The translations under genes were made by a program, and so were the position numbers. From contig NC_087065.1 in NCBI RefSeq assembly GCF_963678635.1, positions 72,551,345-72,615,344 of the forward strand: 64,000 nt of DNA. Reading direction: 5' to 3'. The stretch comes from Symsagittifera roscoffensis. Taxonomy: Eukaryota > Xenacoelomorpha > Acoela > Convolutidae. Shown piece by piece: positions 25,591 to 35,821 of the stretch. Within the stretch, counting starts at the first letter, position 1; each line of letters opens with the position of its first letter. The notes beneath the pieces were generated by a model. The model saw nothing but the letters and a program-made list of their open reading frames with translations, was not told where the DNA came from and made no database searches.

Positions 25591-27771
25591 TTGAGTGTCA
25601 TACCAATCGAAACTTGGGAACGAATGGGCTTCAACAAAGATGATTTGATAGATTCGAGAATACGGTTGTCAGCTGCAAACAAAGGGGCCCTGCGGGTGTT
25701 GGGCAGAACGCCGATAATGGCCCTCAATCTGGGGGAACGTAACCTGTGGATGAGCTTTCTTGTGGTAGAAAACCTAGATGAGTCTGACCAATTTATTTTA
25801 GGCAGAGACTTCATCAGGAACTTTGATGTAGCGATTGATCTAAACAACGCAATGTTCAGGATACGGAACCCGGATAGGAGGTACGCAATCAAACCGGTAA
25901 ATTTAATAATGGCAAATGAAACCAAAGCACCGGTATTCTTGAGTAGGAGGGTGAGGCTAAAGGCGAACGAGGTGGCGATTGTAAGCTTACGAATGAAAAA
26001 TTACAATGAACTAAGTGACAACAAGCAGGTATGCGTAGTCCCAAACCCAAATAGTCAAAGTGCTGCTGTTTTAGGAAGATCCTTCTCGATTACGAAGAGC
26101 GGCCTCTGCGTGAGTGTCTTGCTGAATACCCTTGACATGCCAATCACGATACAGAGGGGGAGGAAACTGGGATATTCTTTACCTGTTAAAACTCGATATG
26201 AAATGACTGAAAACCATAAACAAAAAGAAGTTGTTGATTGTCCCAATCATAGGGACAAAATTTGTATCTTGAGACGATTGAATAAAATAAAAGATTCATC
26301 AGGTCTTGTGAAGTCACTTAAGTCAGAGACGGACGATGGACTATCGAGCTGTTCGAATTTCCCGGAACGGCCGACATTAGACGAAATACAGGGTGATAAA
26401 CCGGTTCTACCGGATATTGAACACTTAAGAGGCAAGTTCACGGACGAACAGCTCGAAGCCATCAAGGACGTACTAGAACGGAACGAAGAAGTTTTTTCAA
26501 GACATAAGGCAGACATCGGGTGTTGCAATTTTGTTGAGCATGAAATAGAACTTGAGGAAAACGCAATCTCGCACAGGGAGGGGGCGAGGTGCATGACCCC
26601 ACACAAATTGGATGCGTGTAGAAAGGAGATTGAAACTGTACTAGAGTATGACATGATAGAACCATCCAAATCACCGTGGGCGTGTGGAGTAGTGATGGCC
26701 AAAAAGAAAGGCGACCAGTTGAGGTTTTGTTGTGACTTTCGATACCTGAACTCCGTCACGGTGAAGGATGCCTATCCCATACCTAGGATTGATGAGAGCC
26801 TCTCGAAGTTAGGTGATGCAAAATTTTTTACGACTCTTGATTTAGGCTCGGCTTTTTGGCAGGTACCACTCAGGAAGCGGGACAGGGACAAGACAGGGTT
26901 TGCTTGCGAGTTGGGTCTGTTTCAATGGATGCCGTTTGGACTTTGCAATGCCACAGCCACGTTTCAGCGGTTGATGGCACACGCGCTGATAGGCGTGACG
27001 AAGAAGTATGGCAATCTGGTAATGTGCTATGTGGATGACGTGGTAATAGTGACACCCACACTAGAGGACCACATTGAAAGACTTGACGAAATATTTGCGT
27101 GTATGAAGAGGTCGGGGCTGAAGTGCAAACCATCAAAGTGTGAGATACTCAAGGACTCGATAAAATACTTGGGGAGGATGGTGGACAAACACGGCATCAG
27201 ACCAGATCCAGACGCAGTAGAGGCAGTTCTAACTTGGAAATCGCCGAAAACCGAACACCAATTGATGAGCTTTCTGGGTTTTGCAAATTACTATAGGGAA
27301 TTCGTCAAAGGCTATGCGGACAAGGTTTATCCGATGCAACAGTTAATGAGGCACAAGGGCAAGAAGTTCACGTGGAATAACGCAGCAGAAGAGTCATTCC
27401 AGAGAATAAAGAAAGAGTTGTGCGAGGCACCAGTACTAGGGATGCCAACAGAGAAGGGGATGTACGTACTGGATACGGACGCGTCGGTAGTAGCGATATC
27501 TGGAATTCTCCACCAAGAACAAGAGTGGAACGGGAAGACAGTCTTGAGACCGATAGCGTACGGGAGCAAAGTCCTAAGTGACACGGAAATGAAGTACGGA
27601 GCACCGAAAGCAGAGATGTTCGCGGTGGTTACCTTTGTCGAGAAATATAGGGCATACCTAGGCAGTGAGCCATTCAAGTTGCGAGTCGACAACCGGGCAC
27701 TAAGCTGGCTGAAGACATACTCAATGGACCAAAGTTACATTTGGAGGTGGATAGTTCGCCTGGACGGATAA
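25591..27771 (+). pseudogene. E1 unit 3: protease C-half, RT and RNase H in one frame
   Basis: This 726-codon frame is like that of unit 2, with intact YVDD. It shares Cys with unit 1 at 26590-26592 and Val with unit 2 at 27049-27051. E2 has Arg and Ala at these sites, so the two derived states link unit 3 to different sisters. It has a private Ala-to-Val change near 25971. Confidence 0.85.
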
Positions 27772-27774
27772 AAT

Positions 27775-28911
27775 ATGATAATTGAGCACAGAACACGAGA
27801 CAAACATCAAAATGCTGACAGCTTGAGCAAGAAGACGGAGTTCTACGAGAGACAAGAACAGAGGGAGGTAGATAGACCTGAGATCAAAGATGGCTTCTCC
27901 TTCATGGACAAGGAAACGTATGACAGTCTTCCTCTCACGAGATGGCTGGACAAATCATGCAAAACAATAGAAGATCACCCCGAGTTACCAAAGGAAACTA
28001 CAAAAACAACAATCTTGAGAAAGAACCGAGGGATGCCGATAGGAATAATGCTCAAGTCAAAGATCGTGAGGGAGACGCTCAAAGCAAAAGGCTACGATCT
28101 CAACCAGGTAGAGACGGGGGAAGCACAAATAGACGAAGACTTAAAGGGGTTACTCGAGAGACTAGCAGATGATAAGCCCGTGATTCAAGAGAACTGTAAA
28201 GAGGAACCTGAGGTCACAATACTGCGAAAGAGCGGGACAGCCAGTGATAGAAATACCTCGAAGGTGACTAACCTTGACGGGAAGGAAGTGGTGCAGTCAC
28301 TGGTTGAAAAGATCCCAGCTGAATTACTTGAACAGACTAGAGTCAGGAGAAAGAGAGTGGAATTCAAGGAAGAAGCTGAATACCTGGGACCAGGTCAAGA
28401 GTCCGGGGAGCGGTCCACGTCCACAGAAGAAGAAAACACAGAAGAAGAAAACACTGAAGGAGAAATATTGTCCGGGGATTGTGAAATGTGGGATGAGGAC
28501 TCGGAAACGAGCAGTGACGATCAAGATAGTCTCTGCATGATATTAGCAGAAGAAAAGATTAGACACCACGACAGGGAACTACAAACAGATCCGTCCTCAG
28601 GAACCTTCAACATGGACGTGCAGGAGATACGAGGTGGTGAAGAACTTGAAAGGATCGCAGTTTCGAGGAAGCCATTCAGGGAGCTATCATGCAATTCAAA
28701 TGTGAGAACAAATCTGGTGCCGGAAGACGACATGAAGGTGGTAAGGAGGATAGTATGCGTGAAGCTGAATGACGACGTCCACAACCCTGGGGAGATGAAT
28801 GGGCAGATCATGGCGCTGAAGGAACATGTCAAAGCGAGATATAGGCTGTCGGACCTGATAAGAGCCCAGAAGAATGACAAGATGACAAGCAATCTCTCCA
28901 AAGGGATCTGA
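27775..28911 (+). pseudogene. E1 unit 3: RNase H end and acidic linker
   Basis: Copy of 13289-14425 with the shared TGA. A private Ala-to-Val change occurs near 27870. Confidence 0.7.
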
Positions 28912-29772
28912 ACGGGGTCCAAGGCAAAAGGGGAGCTTGAAGAAGACAGCTACAAGATCCTGAGCCAGTTCTACAAAGAGAGGAAAGAGTTACTCTATCA
29001 CACGGCTGATGGGGCTGTAGCATGCAAGAGAAAAGAAGAATACAAGATACTACACAAGCACAACCTCATCATACTACCACAATTATGTCAGACAGAGGTG
29101 CTGTTCAGATCACATGATCAAATGGGGCACCAGGGGATAGACAAAGTGCAACAAAGAATACTTCACAGGTTCGATTGGCCAGGATTGAGGAAAGCCTGTG
29201 AGAGGTGGGTGAATGCATGCCTGGCATGTTTGCAAGTGAAAGACCCAAGGAAGATGAAATTCCCACTCAAGTCGGTGGAAAGCTCGGAATTTAATGAAGT
29301 GGTGCAGATAGACCATCAGAAGATCTGTATGGCGGAGTCAGGGTATAACCAGATACTGGTTATAATTGATCACTTCACAAAGCTAGCAGAGGCGGTGCCG
29401 TGTCAAACAGCTTCAGCAGAGGAGACTTGTGACCACTTGATAACCCATTGGATATCAAGGTATGGTTGTCCAATGACTTTTCAGTCAGACAACGGCAAAG
29501 CCTTTGTGGGGGACTTGACTAAGGAATTAATGAAAAGGTCACACATAGCTCAAGCACACTCGACGACTTACCATCCTCAGACCAACGGGCTGGTAGAAAG
29601 ACAGAATAGAACGTTGGTGAACATGCTGAGGGTATACTGCTCTAGATACATGACGGACTGGGACAAGTATCTGCCGCAAGTCGTAGGGGCATACAACAGT
29701 ACTCAACACTCAACGACGGGAATCAGTCCATTCATGATGTTGACAGGCAAAGAGAGAGAGCGATGCCTCTGA
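28912..29772 (+). pseudogene. E1 unit 3: integrase
   Basis: Copy of 14426-15286 with HHCC, D,D35E and the shared GA-repeat frameshift. Confidence 0.85.
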
Positions 29773-30137
29773 CGTTCTTTTACCCAGAGTATGAAGGGAA
29801 GAGGACGTCGCCTCAAGCTTACGTGAAAGAAGCGATCAGGAGACAGCAGGAAATAAACGAGTTATGCAGGAGGAACACTGCGCAGGCACAAATGAGACAG
29901 CGCAAGAAATATGATGAAAAAATATTACAGGCGAAGCCATATGAAGTGGGCCAGTATGTGTGGGTTTTCCAGAATGTGATACCGCCCAAAGGGACGAAGA
30001 AACTACTCAAGAAATGGAGAGGACCATTCATGATAACTGAAGTACACCAACAAGGACGGTTCTACCGCTTGAGTACTGGGCGAGCAGCACATTATAAGAA
30101 CCTGAAGCCTCATGTCCCATCCCCAGAGGACTGGTGA
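29763..30137 (+). pseudogene. E1 unit 3: GPY/F module
   Basis: Copy of 15277-15651 with the shared stop at its end. The next frame, from 30150, holds the tail and macro-like domain. Confidence 0.75.
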
Positions 30138-30149
30138 ATACCAAAGGAC

Positions 30150-31427
30150 ATGGAGGGACTAGAGTACCTACTGGTGGAACCAGCATGTGAATTGAACGAG
30201 AAAGGCACCAGAGATAAGAATGATGGCAATGAGAACTTGAGTCTGGATGACAATGAAAAAATAGACGCGGACTCTGAAGCGGAATCTTTTGTGGAAGAAG
30301 ATTGGAACGATCCGGAGCAAGGTGAGGTGCCGAAGTGGACAGAACAAGACTTGTCAATACCAGAGGGGACAAGGAGTGGCAATCGCAAACGCACAGGCAT
30401 GAGGTACAACAGGTACGGGGACGATTTCCTGATCGACAAGATACAGCCCGATAACCTAAGCAAAGAACTAATAAGTGTGGGCAAGCTGGCGGCAGATGGT
30501 GAATGGCAGATCATCGACGATAATGAACACTACCCACAAGAAGACTACTCGACGCCGGAGCGGGAGACGGATTTAGAACAGAGCGAGATAGAGAGGAGGG
30601 AGAATACGAACCTGAGGATATTAGAATGGATGCGCGATGTCAAGAACGGAAGTGAGGAAGGACAGAGCATACAGCAAGTTGACATATCAGCGGGGAAGTA
30701 CATGAAAACGGAGGATCCTCTTTTCGGCTGGACGGCAACAGACAGCCCGCTCGACATTCCGCCGGATAATTCAGACCCAGCATCATCAACGGGGACGTCG
30801 ATAAAAATTTTTGTCCGGGGAGTGGGGGTAGGACTTACCCACACCGAAAATTTGATGATAAAGAAACTCAGAGAAGTGAGAGAAAAGTGCGGACTGGAAC
30901 TGGAAGAGGAGGAGGCCGAGCCTACCATAGGATGGAATTTCAAAACGAAGTTTGAAATACCAAACGAATACTCAGAAAATATCCTGATAACGGATAGTGA
31001 CTTCGTTCTGTCAGACAGGACTAGCGCAATCTGTATCACGGCGGACATGAGTTTCAAATCGAGACTGGAAGCTGACTTCAAGAGGGAGTACCAGAACGTG
31101 GAGTTTCTGTTTAGACAGAGACCGGGACTGGGAGGAATGGCCGCGCTTCCACCATCAGTAGCACAAGTCCCGGGCAAATACCTGTGCTTCCTAGTGACGA
31201 GGGTCAATGACAGGAACACGATCGATCCTGAACACGTGATGTTGGCACTAACGAGACTACGAGACTTCATGGTTGAAAGAGGGATAACGGAGGTCTCAAT
31301 GCCGGTGTATGACCCAAACAGGGGGAAATTGAGCCCAAGGGAATTGTGCGCTATCCTACACGTGGTCTTCGCAGAAACAGAGATAATGGTGCATCTTCAC
31401 AAGAAATACTACTTGAGCATCGCCTGA
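30150..31427 (+). CDS. E1 pol tail with macro-like domain (copy a)
   Basis: An open frame of 425 codons. Residues 1-200 are an acidic tail. Residues ~265-420 resemble a macro domain of the TARG1/OARD1 type. The matching order is SAICITADMSFKSRLEADFKREYQNV, here split as SAICITADMS then ADFKREY, then GGMAALPP, then GKYLCFLVTR, then a helix with LTRLRDFM, then VSMPVYDP, then IMVHLHKKY. In known macro domains the second and sixth blocks carry a Gly-rich loop and GCGLDGL. Here these are replaced, and the catalytic Asp position is Gly, so ADP-ribosyl hydrolysis is doubtful. E2 has the same domain (54821-55432). The similarity is judged from motif order, not from a search. Confidence 0.6.
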   Translation: MEGLEYLLVEPACELNEKGTRDKNDGNENLSLDDNEKIDADSEAESFVEEDWNDPEQGEVPKWTEQDLSIPEGTRSGNRKRTGMRYNRYGDDFLIDKIQPDNLSKELISVGKLAADGEWQIIDDNEHYPQEDYSTPERETDLEQSEIERRENTNLRILEWMRDVKNGSEEGQSIQQVDISAGKYMKTEDPLFGWTATDSPLDIPPDNSDPASSTGTSIKIFVRGVGVGLTHTENLMIKKLREVREKCGLELEEEEAEPTIGWNFKTKFEIPNEYSENILITDSDFVLSDRTSAICITADMSFKSRLEADFKREYQNVEFLFRQRPGLGGMAALPPSVAQVPGKYLCFLVTRVNDRNTIDPEHVMLALTRLRDFMVERGITEVSMPVYDPNRGKLSPRELCAILHVVFAETEIMVHLHKKYYLSIA

Positions 31428-31889
31428 GTCGGGTACGCGGGGGTCTCCAGTTGGGCATGAGGGAAAAATCTCGAGTTAGGTGTGGGGGTACAAAAGAGGT
31501 AAAGAATTTTAGAGGTGATTGGCATGACAATTAACATTTTAAATGATTGATGGTGCTAAAACATAAAATGAATCTGCATGTTTTTAGAAAATTTCCAATT
31601 GAACTATTTTAGAAGGACGAAAGGGAAAGGGTTTTAACTATAGTAGTAAAGGGGGTTTTTAGGTTAGGAACACAGCCTGTTAATCTAAAAATCGGGTGTT
31701 ATTTTCAGATTGATTTGGTAAAGTCAAATTGACTACTCAACTGTATTCAATTGAAGAAAGAGTACACAAGTTGAACGACACCTCAAGAAGTAAACTCAAG
31801 TTGCTCAGGTAAACTCAAGTTGCTAATACTCAAGTTGCTCAGGTAAAACTCAAGTTGCTAATACTCAAGATCACTTGGAAATTACGGAA
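31428..31889 (+). promoter_or_regulatory. Intergenic gap with 3' splice-like site, copy a
   Basis: This non-coding gap lies between the macro-like frame and the coiled-coil/SGNH frame. TTTTCAG at 31702-31708 is followed about 180 bp later by the ATG at 31890. A run of repeats with CTCAAGTTGCT contains CTCAGGTAAA twice (31804-31813, 31839-31848), a joined acceptor/donor-like motif. Copies lie at 33390-33851 and 35360-35821. E2 has a comparable acceptor (TTTTCTAG, 55774-55781) before its SGNH ORF. Splicing to express this ORF, as for retroviral env, is an inference. Confidence 0.4.
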
Positions 31890-32440
31890 ATGGCAGATAG
31901 ATTCTGGAAGTCCATGCCATCGGTTTTGAAGAAACCCACACTTGACGAATTGTACAGACGTCTAAGGGACCTGGATTATACTCAAGTGGATGAGAGAATG
32001 GCAGTGATGTTGAATGCCATCCTCCAGTTGGAGGATGAGGGCGAGTGCCGGGAGTCTGCGACAGAAGCAGTTTTGATGGTGGGCTACACCACCGATGGAA
32101 TATCTAATCAAGAGCAAACCAGGTGGCTGTCTTGGAACGTGGATGGAGCAATAAGGGGGTTCGATTTGACAAGGCTTGAGTAATATTACTGAGTATGGTG
32201 CAGGGGAATTCCCTCTGCCGGTCAGACCATCAGTCAGATCCACGGGCCAGAGCACGAGCAAGACACCATTGATGTCTCGAGCACAGCAGACGGGGGAAGC
32301 GTATCCGGACGTCAGTATCATGAAGAGAGAGCTTGAGAGGACTCAGCGGGAGAGGAACAAGGCGAACCTCGACCGGGATCAAGCGGTGCTCGAGAGAGAT
32401 CAGGCAAAAGTTGAGAGGGATCAAGCGCGGAGGGAACTGG
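31890..32440 (+). pseudogene. E1 coiled-coil/SGNH ORF start, copy a, frameshifted
   Basis: It starts MADRFWKSMPSVLKK. Relative to copies b and c it has lost 8 bp (AACCCTGG) near 32173, which shifts the frame so that it stops at 32183; the rest is open in another frame from 32176. The tandem junction at 32441 replaces the remainder. There is no hydrolase domain in this copy. Confidence 0.8.
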
Positions 32441-32591
32441 CGGGAAGCTGGCGGCAGATGGTGAATGGCAGATCATCGACGATAATGAACACTACCCACA
32501 GGAAGACTACTCGACGCCGGAGCGGGAGACGGATTTAGAACAGAGCGAGATAGAGAGGAGGGAGAATACGAACCTGAGGATATTAGAATGG

Positions 32592-33389
32592 ATGCGCGAT
32601 GTCAAGAACGGAAGTGAGGAAGGACAGAGCATACAGCAAGTTGACATATCAGCGGGGAAGTACATGAAAACGGAGGATCCTCTTTTCGGCTGGACGGCAA
32701 CAGACAGCCCGCTCGACATTCCGCCGGATAATTCAGACCCAGCATCATCGACGGGGACGTCGATAAAAATTTTTGTCGGGGGAGTGGGGGTAGGACTTAC
32801 CCACACCGAAAATTTGATGATAAAGAAACTCAGAGAAGTGAGAGAAAAGTGCGGACTGGAACTGGAAGGGGAGGAGGCCGAGCCTACCATAGGACGGAAT
32901 TTCAAAACGAAGTTTGAAATACCAAACGAATACTCAGAAAATATCCTGATAACGGATAGTGACTTCATTCTGTCAGACAGGACTAGCGCAATCTGTATCA
33001 CGGCGGACATGAGTTTCAAATCGAGACTGGAAGCTGACTTCAAGAGGGAGTACCAGAACGTGGAGTTTCTTCTTAGACAGAGACCGGGACTGGGAGGAAT
33101 GGCCGCGCTTCCACCATCAGTAGCACAAGTCCCGGGCAAATACCTGTTCTTCCTAGTGACGAGGGTCAATGACAGGAACACGATCGATCCTGAACACGTG
33201 ATGTTGGCACTAACGAGACTACGAGACTTCATGATTGAAAGAGGGATAACGGAGGTCTCAATGCCGGTGTATGACCCAAACAGGGGGAAATTGAGCCCAA
33301 GGGAATTGTACGCTATCCTACACGTGGTCTTCGCAGAAACAGAGATAATGGTGCATCTTCACAAGAAATACTACTTGAGCATCGCCTGA
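32592..33389 (+). CDS. Macro-like domain, tandem copy b
   Basis: A 265-codon open frame equal to the C-terminal part of 30150-31427. It is the most divergent of the three copies: Gly for Arg in the FVRGVG segment, Ile for Val, LLRQ for LFRQ and YLFF for YLCF. Upstream it is open from the junction at about 32441, but the pol part is absent, so no normal polyprotein would contain it. Confidence 0.6.
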   Translation: MRDVKNGSEEGQSIQQVDISAGKYMKTEDPLFGWTATDSPLDIPPDNSDPASSTGTSIKIFVGGVGVGLTHTENLMIKKLREVREKCGLELEGEEAEPTIGRNFKTKFEIPNEYSENILITDSDFILSDRTSAICITADMSFKSRLEADFKREYQNVEFLLRQRPGLGGMAALPPSVAQVPGKYLFFLVTRVNDRNTIDPEHVMLALTRLRDFMIERGITEVSMPVYDPNRGKLSPRELYAILHVVFAETEIMVHLHKKYYLSIA

Positions 33390-33851
33390 GTCGGGTACGC
33401 GGGGGTCTCCAGTTGGGCATGAGGGAAGAATCTCGAGTTAGGTGTGGGGGTACAAAACCGGTAAAGAATTTTAGAGGTGATTGGCATGACAATTAACATT
33501 TTAAATGATTGATGGTGCTAAAACATAAAATGAATCTGCATGTTTTTAGAAAATTTCCAATTGAACTATTTTAGAAGGACGAAAGGGAAAGGGTTTTAAC
33601 TATAGTAGTAAAGGGGGTTTTTAGGTTAGGAACACAGCCTGTTAGTCTAAAAATCGGGTGTTATTTTCAGATTGATTTGGTAAAGTCAAATTGACTACTC
33701 AACTGTATTCAATTGAAGAAAGAGAACACAAGTTGAACGACACCTCAAGAAGTAAACTCAAGTTGCTCAGGTAAACTCAAGTTGCTAATACTCAAGTTTC
33801 TCAGGTAAAACTCAAGTTGCTAATACTCAAGATCACTTGGAAATTACGGAA
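33390..33851 (+). promoter_or_regulatory. Intergenic gap with 3' splice-like site, copy b
   Basis: Copy of 31428-31889. TTTTCAG lies at 33664-33670. One of the CTCAAGTTGCT repeats is changed to CTCAAGTTTCT. Confidence 0.35.
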
Positions 33852-34508
33852 ATGGCAGATCGATTCTGGAAGTCCATGCCATCGGTTTTGAAGAAACCCA
33901 CACTTGACGAATTGTACAGACGTCTAAGGGACCTGGATTATACTCAAGTGGATGAGAGAATGGCAGTGATGTTGAATGTCATCCTCCAGTTGGAGGATGA
34001 GGGCGAGTGCCGGGAGTCTGCGACAGAAGCAGTTTTGATGGTGGGCTACACCACCGATGGAATATCTAATCAAGAGCAAACCAGGTGGCTGTCTTGGAAC
34101 GTGGATGGAGCAATAAGGGGGTTCGATTTGGCAAGGAACCCTGGCTTGAGTAATAATACTGAGTATGGTGCAGGGGAATTCCCTCTGCCGGTCAGACCAT
34201 CAGTCAGATCCACGGGCCAGAGCACGAGCAAGACACCATTGATGTCTCGAGCACAGCAGACGGGGGAAGCGTATCCGGACGTCAGTATCATGAAGAGAGA
34301 GCTTGAGAGGACTCAGCGGGAGAGGAACAAGGCGAACCTCGACCGGGATCAAGCGGTGCTCGAGAGAGATCAGGCAAAAGTTGAGAGGGATCAAGCGCGG
34401 AGGGAACTGGCGGGAAGCTGGGGGCAGATGGTGAATGGCAGATCATCGACGATAATGAACACTACCCACAAGAAGACTACTCGACGCCGGAGCGGGAGAC
34501 GGATTTAG
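33852..34508 (+). pseudogene. E1 coiled-coil/SGNH ORF start, copy b, truncated by junction
   Basis: It keeps the 8 bp missing from copy a, so the N-terminal region and the first coiled-coil heptads are in frame. At 34411 the tandem junction switches to pol-tail sequence in the wrong frame, ending at 34508. The hydrolase domain is lost. Confidence 0.8.
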
Positions 34509-34561
34509 AACAGAGCGAGATAGAGAGGAGGGAGAATACGAACCTGAGGATATTAGAATGG

Positions 34562-35359
34562 ATGCGCGATGTCAAGAACGGAAGTGAGGAAGGACAGAGC
34601 ATACAGCAAGTTGACATATCAGCGGGGAAGTACATGAAAACGGAGGATCCTCTTTTCGGCTGGACGGCAACAGACAGCCCGCTCGACATTCCGCCGGATA
34701 ATTCAGACCCAGCATCATCAACGGGGACGTCGATAAAAATTTTTGTCCGGGGAGTGGGGGTAGGACTTACCCACACCGAAAATTTGATGATAAAGAAACT
34801 CAGAGAAGTGAGAGAAAAGTGCGGACTGGAACTGGAAGAGGAGGAGGCCGAGCCTACCATAGGATGGAATTTCAAAACGAAGTTTGAAATACCAAACGAA
34901 TACTCAGAAAATATCCTGATAACGGATAGTGACTTCGTTCTGTCAGACAGGACTAGCGCAATCTGTATCACGGCGGACATGAGTTTCAAATCGAGTCTGG
35001 AAGCTGACTTCAAGAGGGAGTACCAGAACGTGGAGTTTCTGTTTAGACAGAGACCGGGACTGGGAGGAATGGCCGCGCTTCCACCATCAGTAGCACAAGT
35101 CCCGGGCAAATACCTGTGCTTCCTAGTGACGAGGGTCAATGACAGGAACACGATCGATCCTGAACACGTGATGTTGGCACTAACGAGACTACGAGACTTC
35201 ATGGTTGAAAGAGGGATAACGGAGGTCTCAATGCCGGTGTATGACCCAAACAGGGGGAAATTGAGCCCAAGGGAATTGTGCGCTATCCTACACGTGGTCT
35301 TCGCAGAAACAGAGATAATGGTGCATCTTCACAAGAAATACTACTTGAGCATCGCCTGA
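34562..35359 (+). CDS. Macro-like domain, tandem copy c
   Basis: Nearly identical to copy a (Ser for Arg in SFKSSLEAD) and distinct from copy b. It lies directly upstream of the only complete coiled-coil/SGNH ORF. Confidence 0.6.
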   Translation: MRDVKNGSEEGQSIQQVDISAGKYMKTEDPLFGWTATDSPLDIPPDNSDPASSTGTSIKIFVRGVGVGLTHTENLMIKKLREVREKCGLELEEEEAEPTIGWNFKTKFEIPNEYSENILITDSDFVLSDRTSAICITADMSFKSSLEADFKREYQNVEFLFRQRPGLGGMAALPPSVAQVPGKYLCFLVTRVNDRNTIDPEHVMLALTRLRDFMVERGITEVSMPVYDPNRGKLSPRELCAILHVVFAETEIMVHLHKKYYLSIA

Positions 35360-35821
35360 GTCGGGTACGCGGGGGTCTCCAGTTGGGCATGAGGGAAAAA
35401 TCTCGAGTTAGGTGTGGGGGTACAAAAGAGGTAAAGAATTTTAGAGGTGATTGGCATGACAATTAACATTTTAAATGATTGATGGTGCTAAAACATAAAA
35501 TGAATCTGCATGTTTTTAGAAAATTTCCAATTGAACTATTTTAGAAGGACGAAAGGGAAAGGGTTTTAACTATAGTAGTAAAGGGGGTTTTTAGGTTAGG
35601 AACACAGCCTGTTAGTCTAAAAATTGGGTTTTATTTTCAGATTGATTTGGTAAAGTCAAATTGACTACTCAACTGTATTCAATTGAAGAAAGAGAACACA
35701 AGTTGAACGACACCTCAAGAAGTAAACTCAAGTTGCTCAGGTAAACTCAAGTTGCTAATACTCAAGTTGCTCAGGTAAAACTCAAGTTGCTAATACTCAA
35801 GATCACTTGGAAATTACGGAA
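35360..35821 (+). promoter_or_regulatory. Intergenic gap with 3' splice-like site, copy c
   Basis: Copy of 31428-31889 that precedes the complete ORF. TTTTCAG lies at 35634-35640, and the CTCAGGTAAA repeats are retained. Confidence 0.4.

Larger units (their letters stand above)
9013..30740 (+). repeat. 7,243-bp unit in three direct tandem copies
   Basis: Unit 1 is 9013-16255, unit 2 16256-23498, unit 3 23499-30740; the third copy runs on into unduplicated element sequence. The copies are over 99% identical. Each unit begins with 27 bp of flanking repeat A and ends in mid-ORF after GGCTGGACGGCAACA. The two new junctions (16254-16256 and 23497-23499) read GGCAACA-T-TAGTTATA, a one-base insertion and no obvious homology between the joined ends. 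This points to genomic tandem duplication rather than retrotransposition. Confidence 0.95.

Noticed and set aside
30545-31270. Minus-strand 241-residue frame, repeated at 32507-33232 and 34477-35202
   Set aside because: It is antisense to the macro-like frame. It is repeated only because the DNA is in tandem, with Ser-rich composition typical of a shadow frame.
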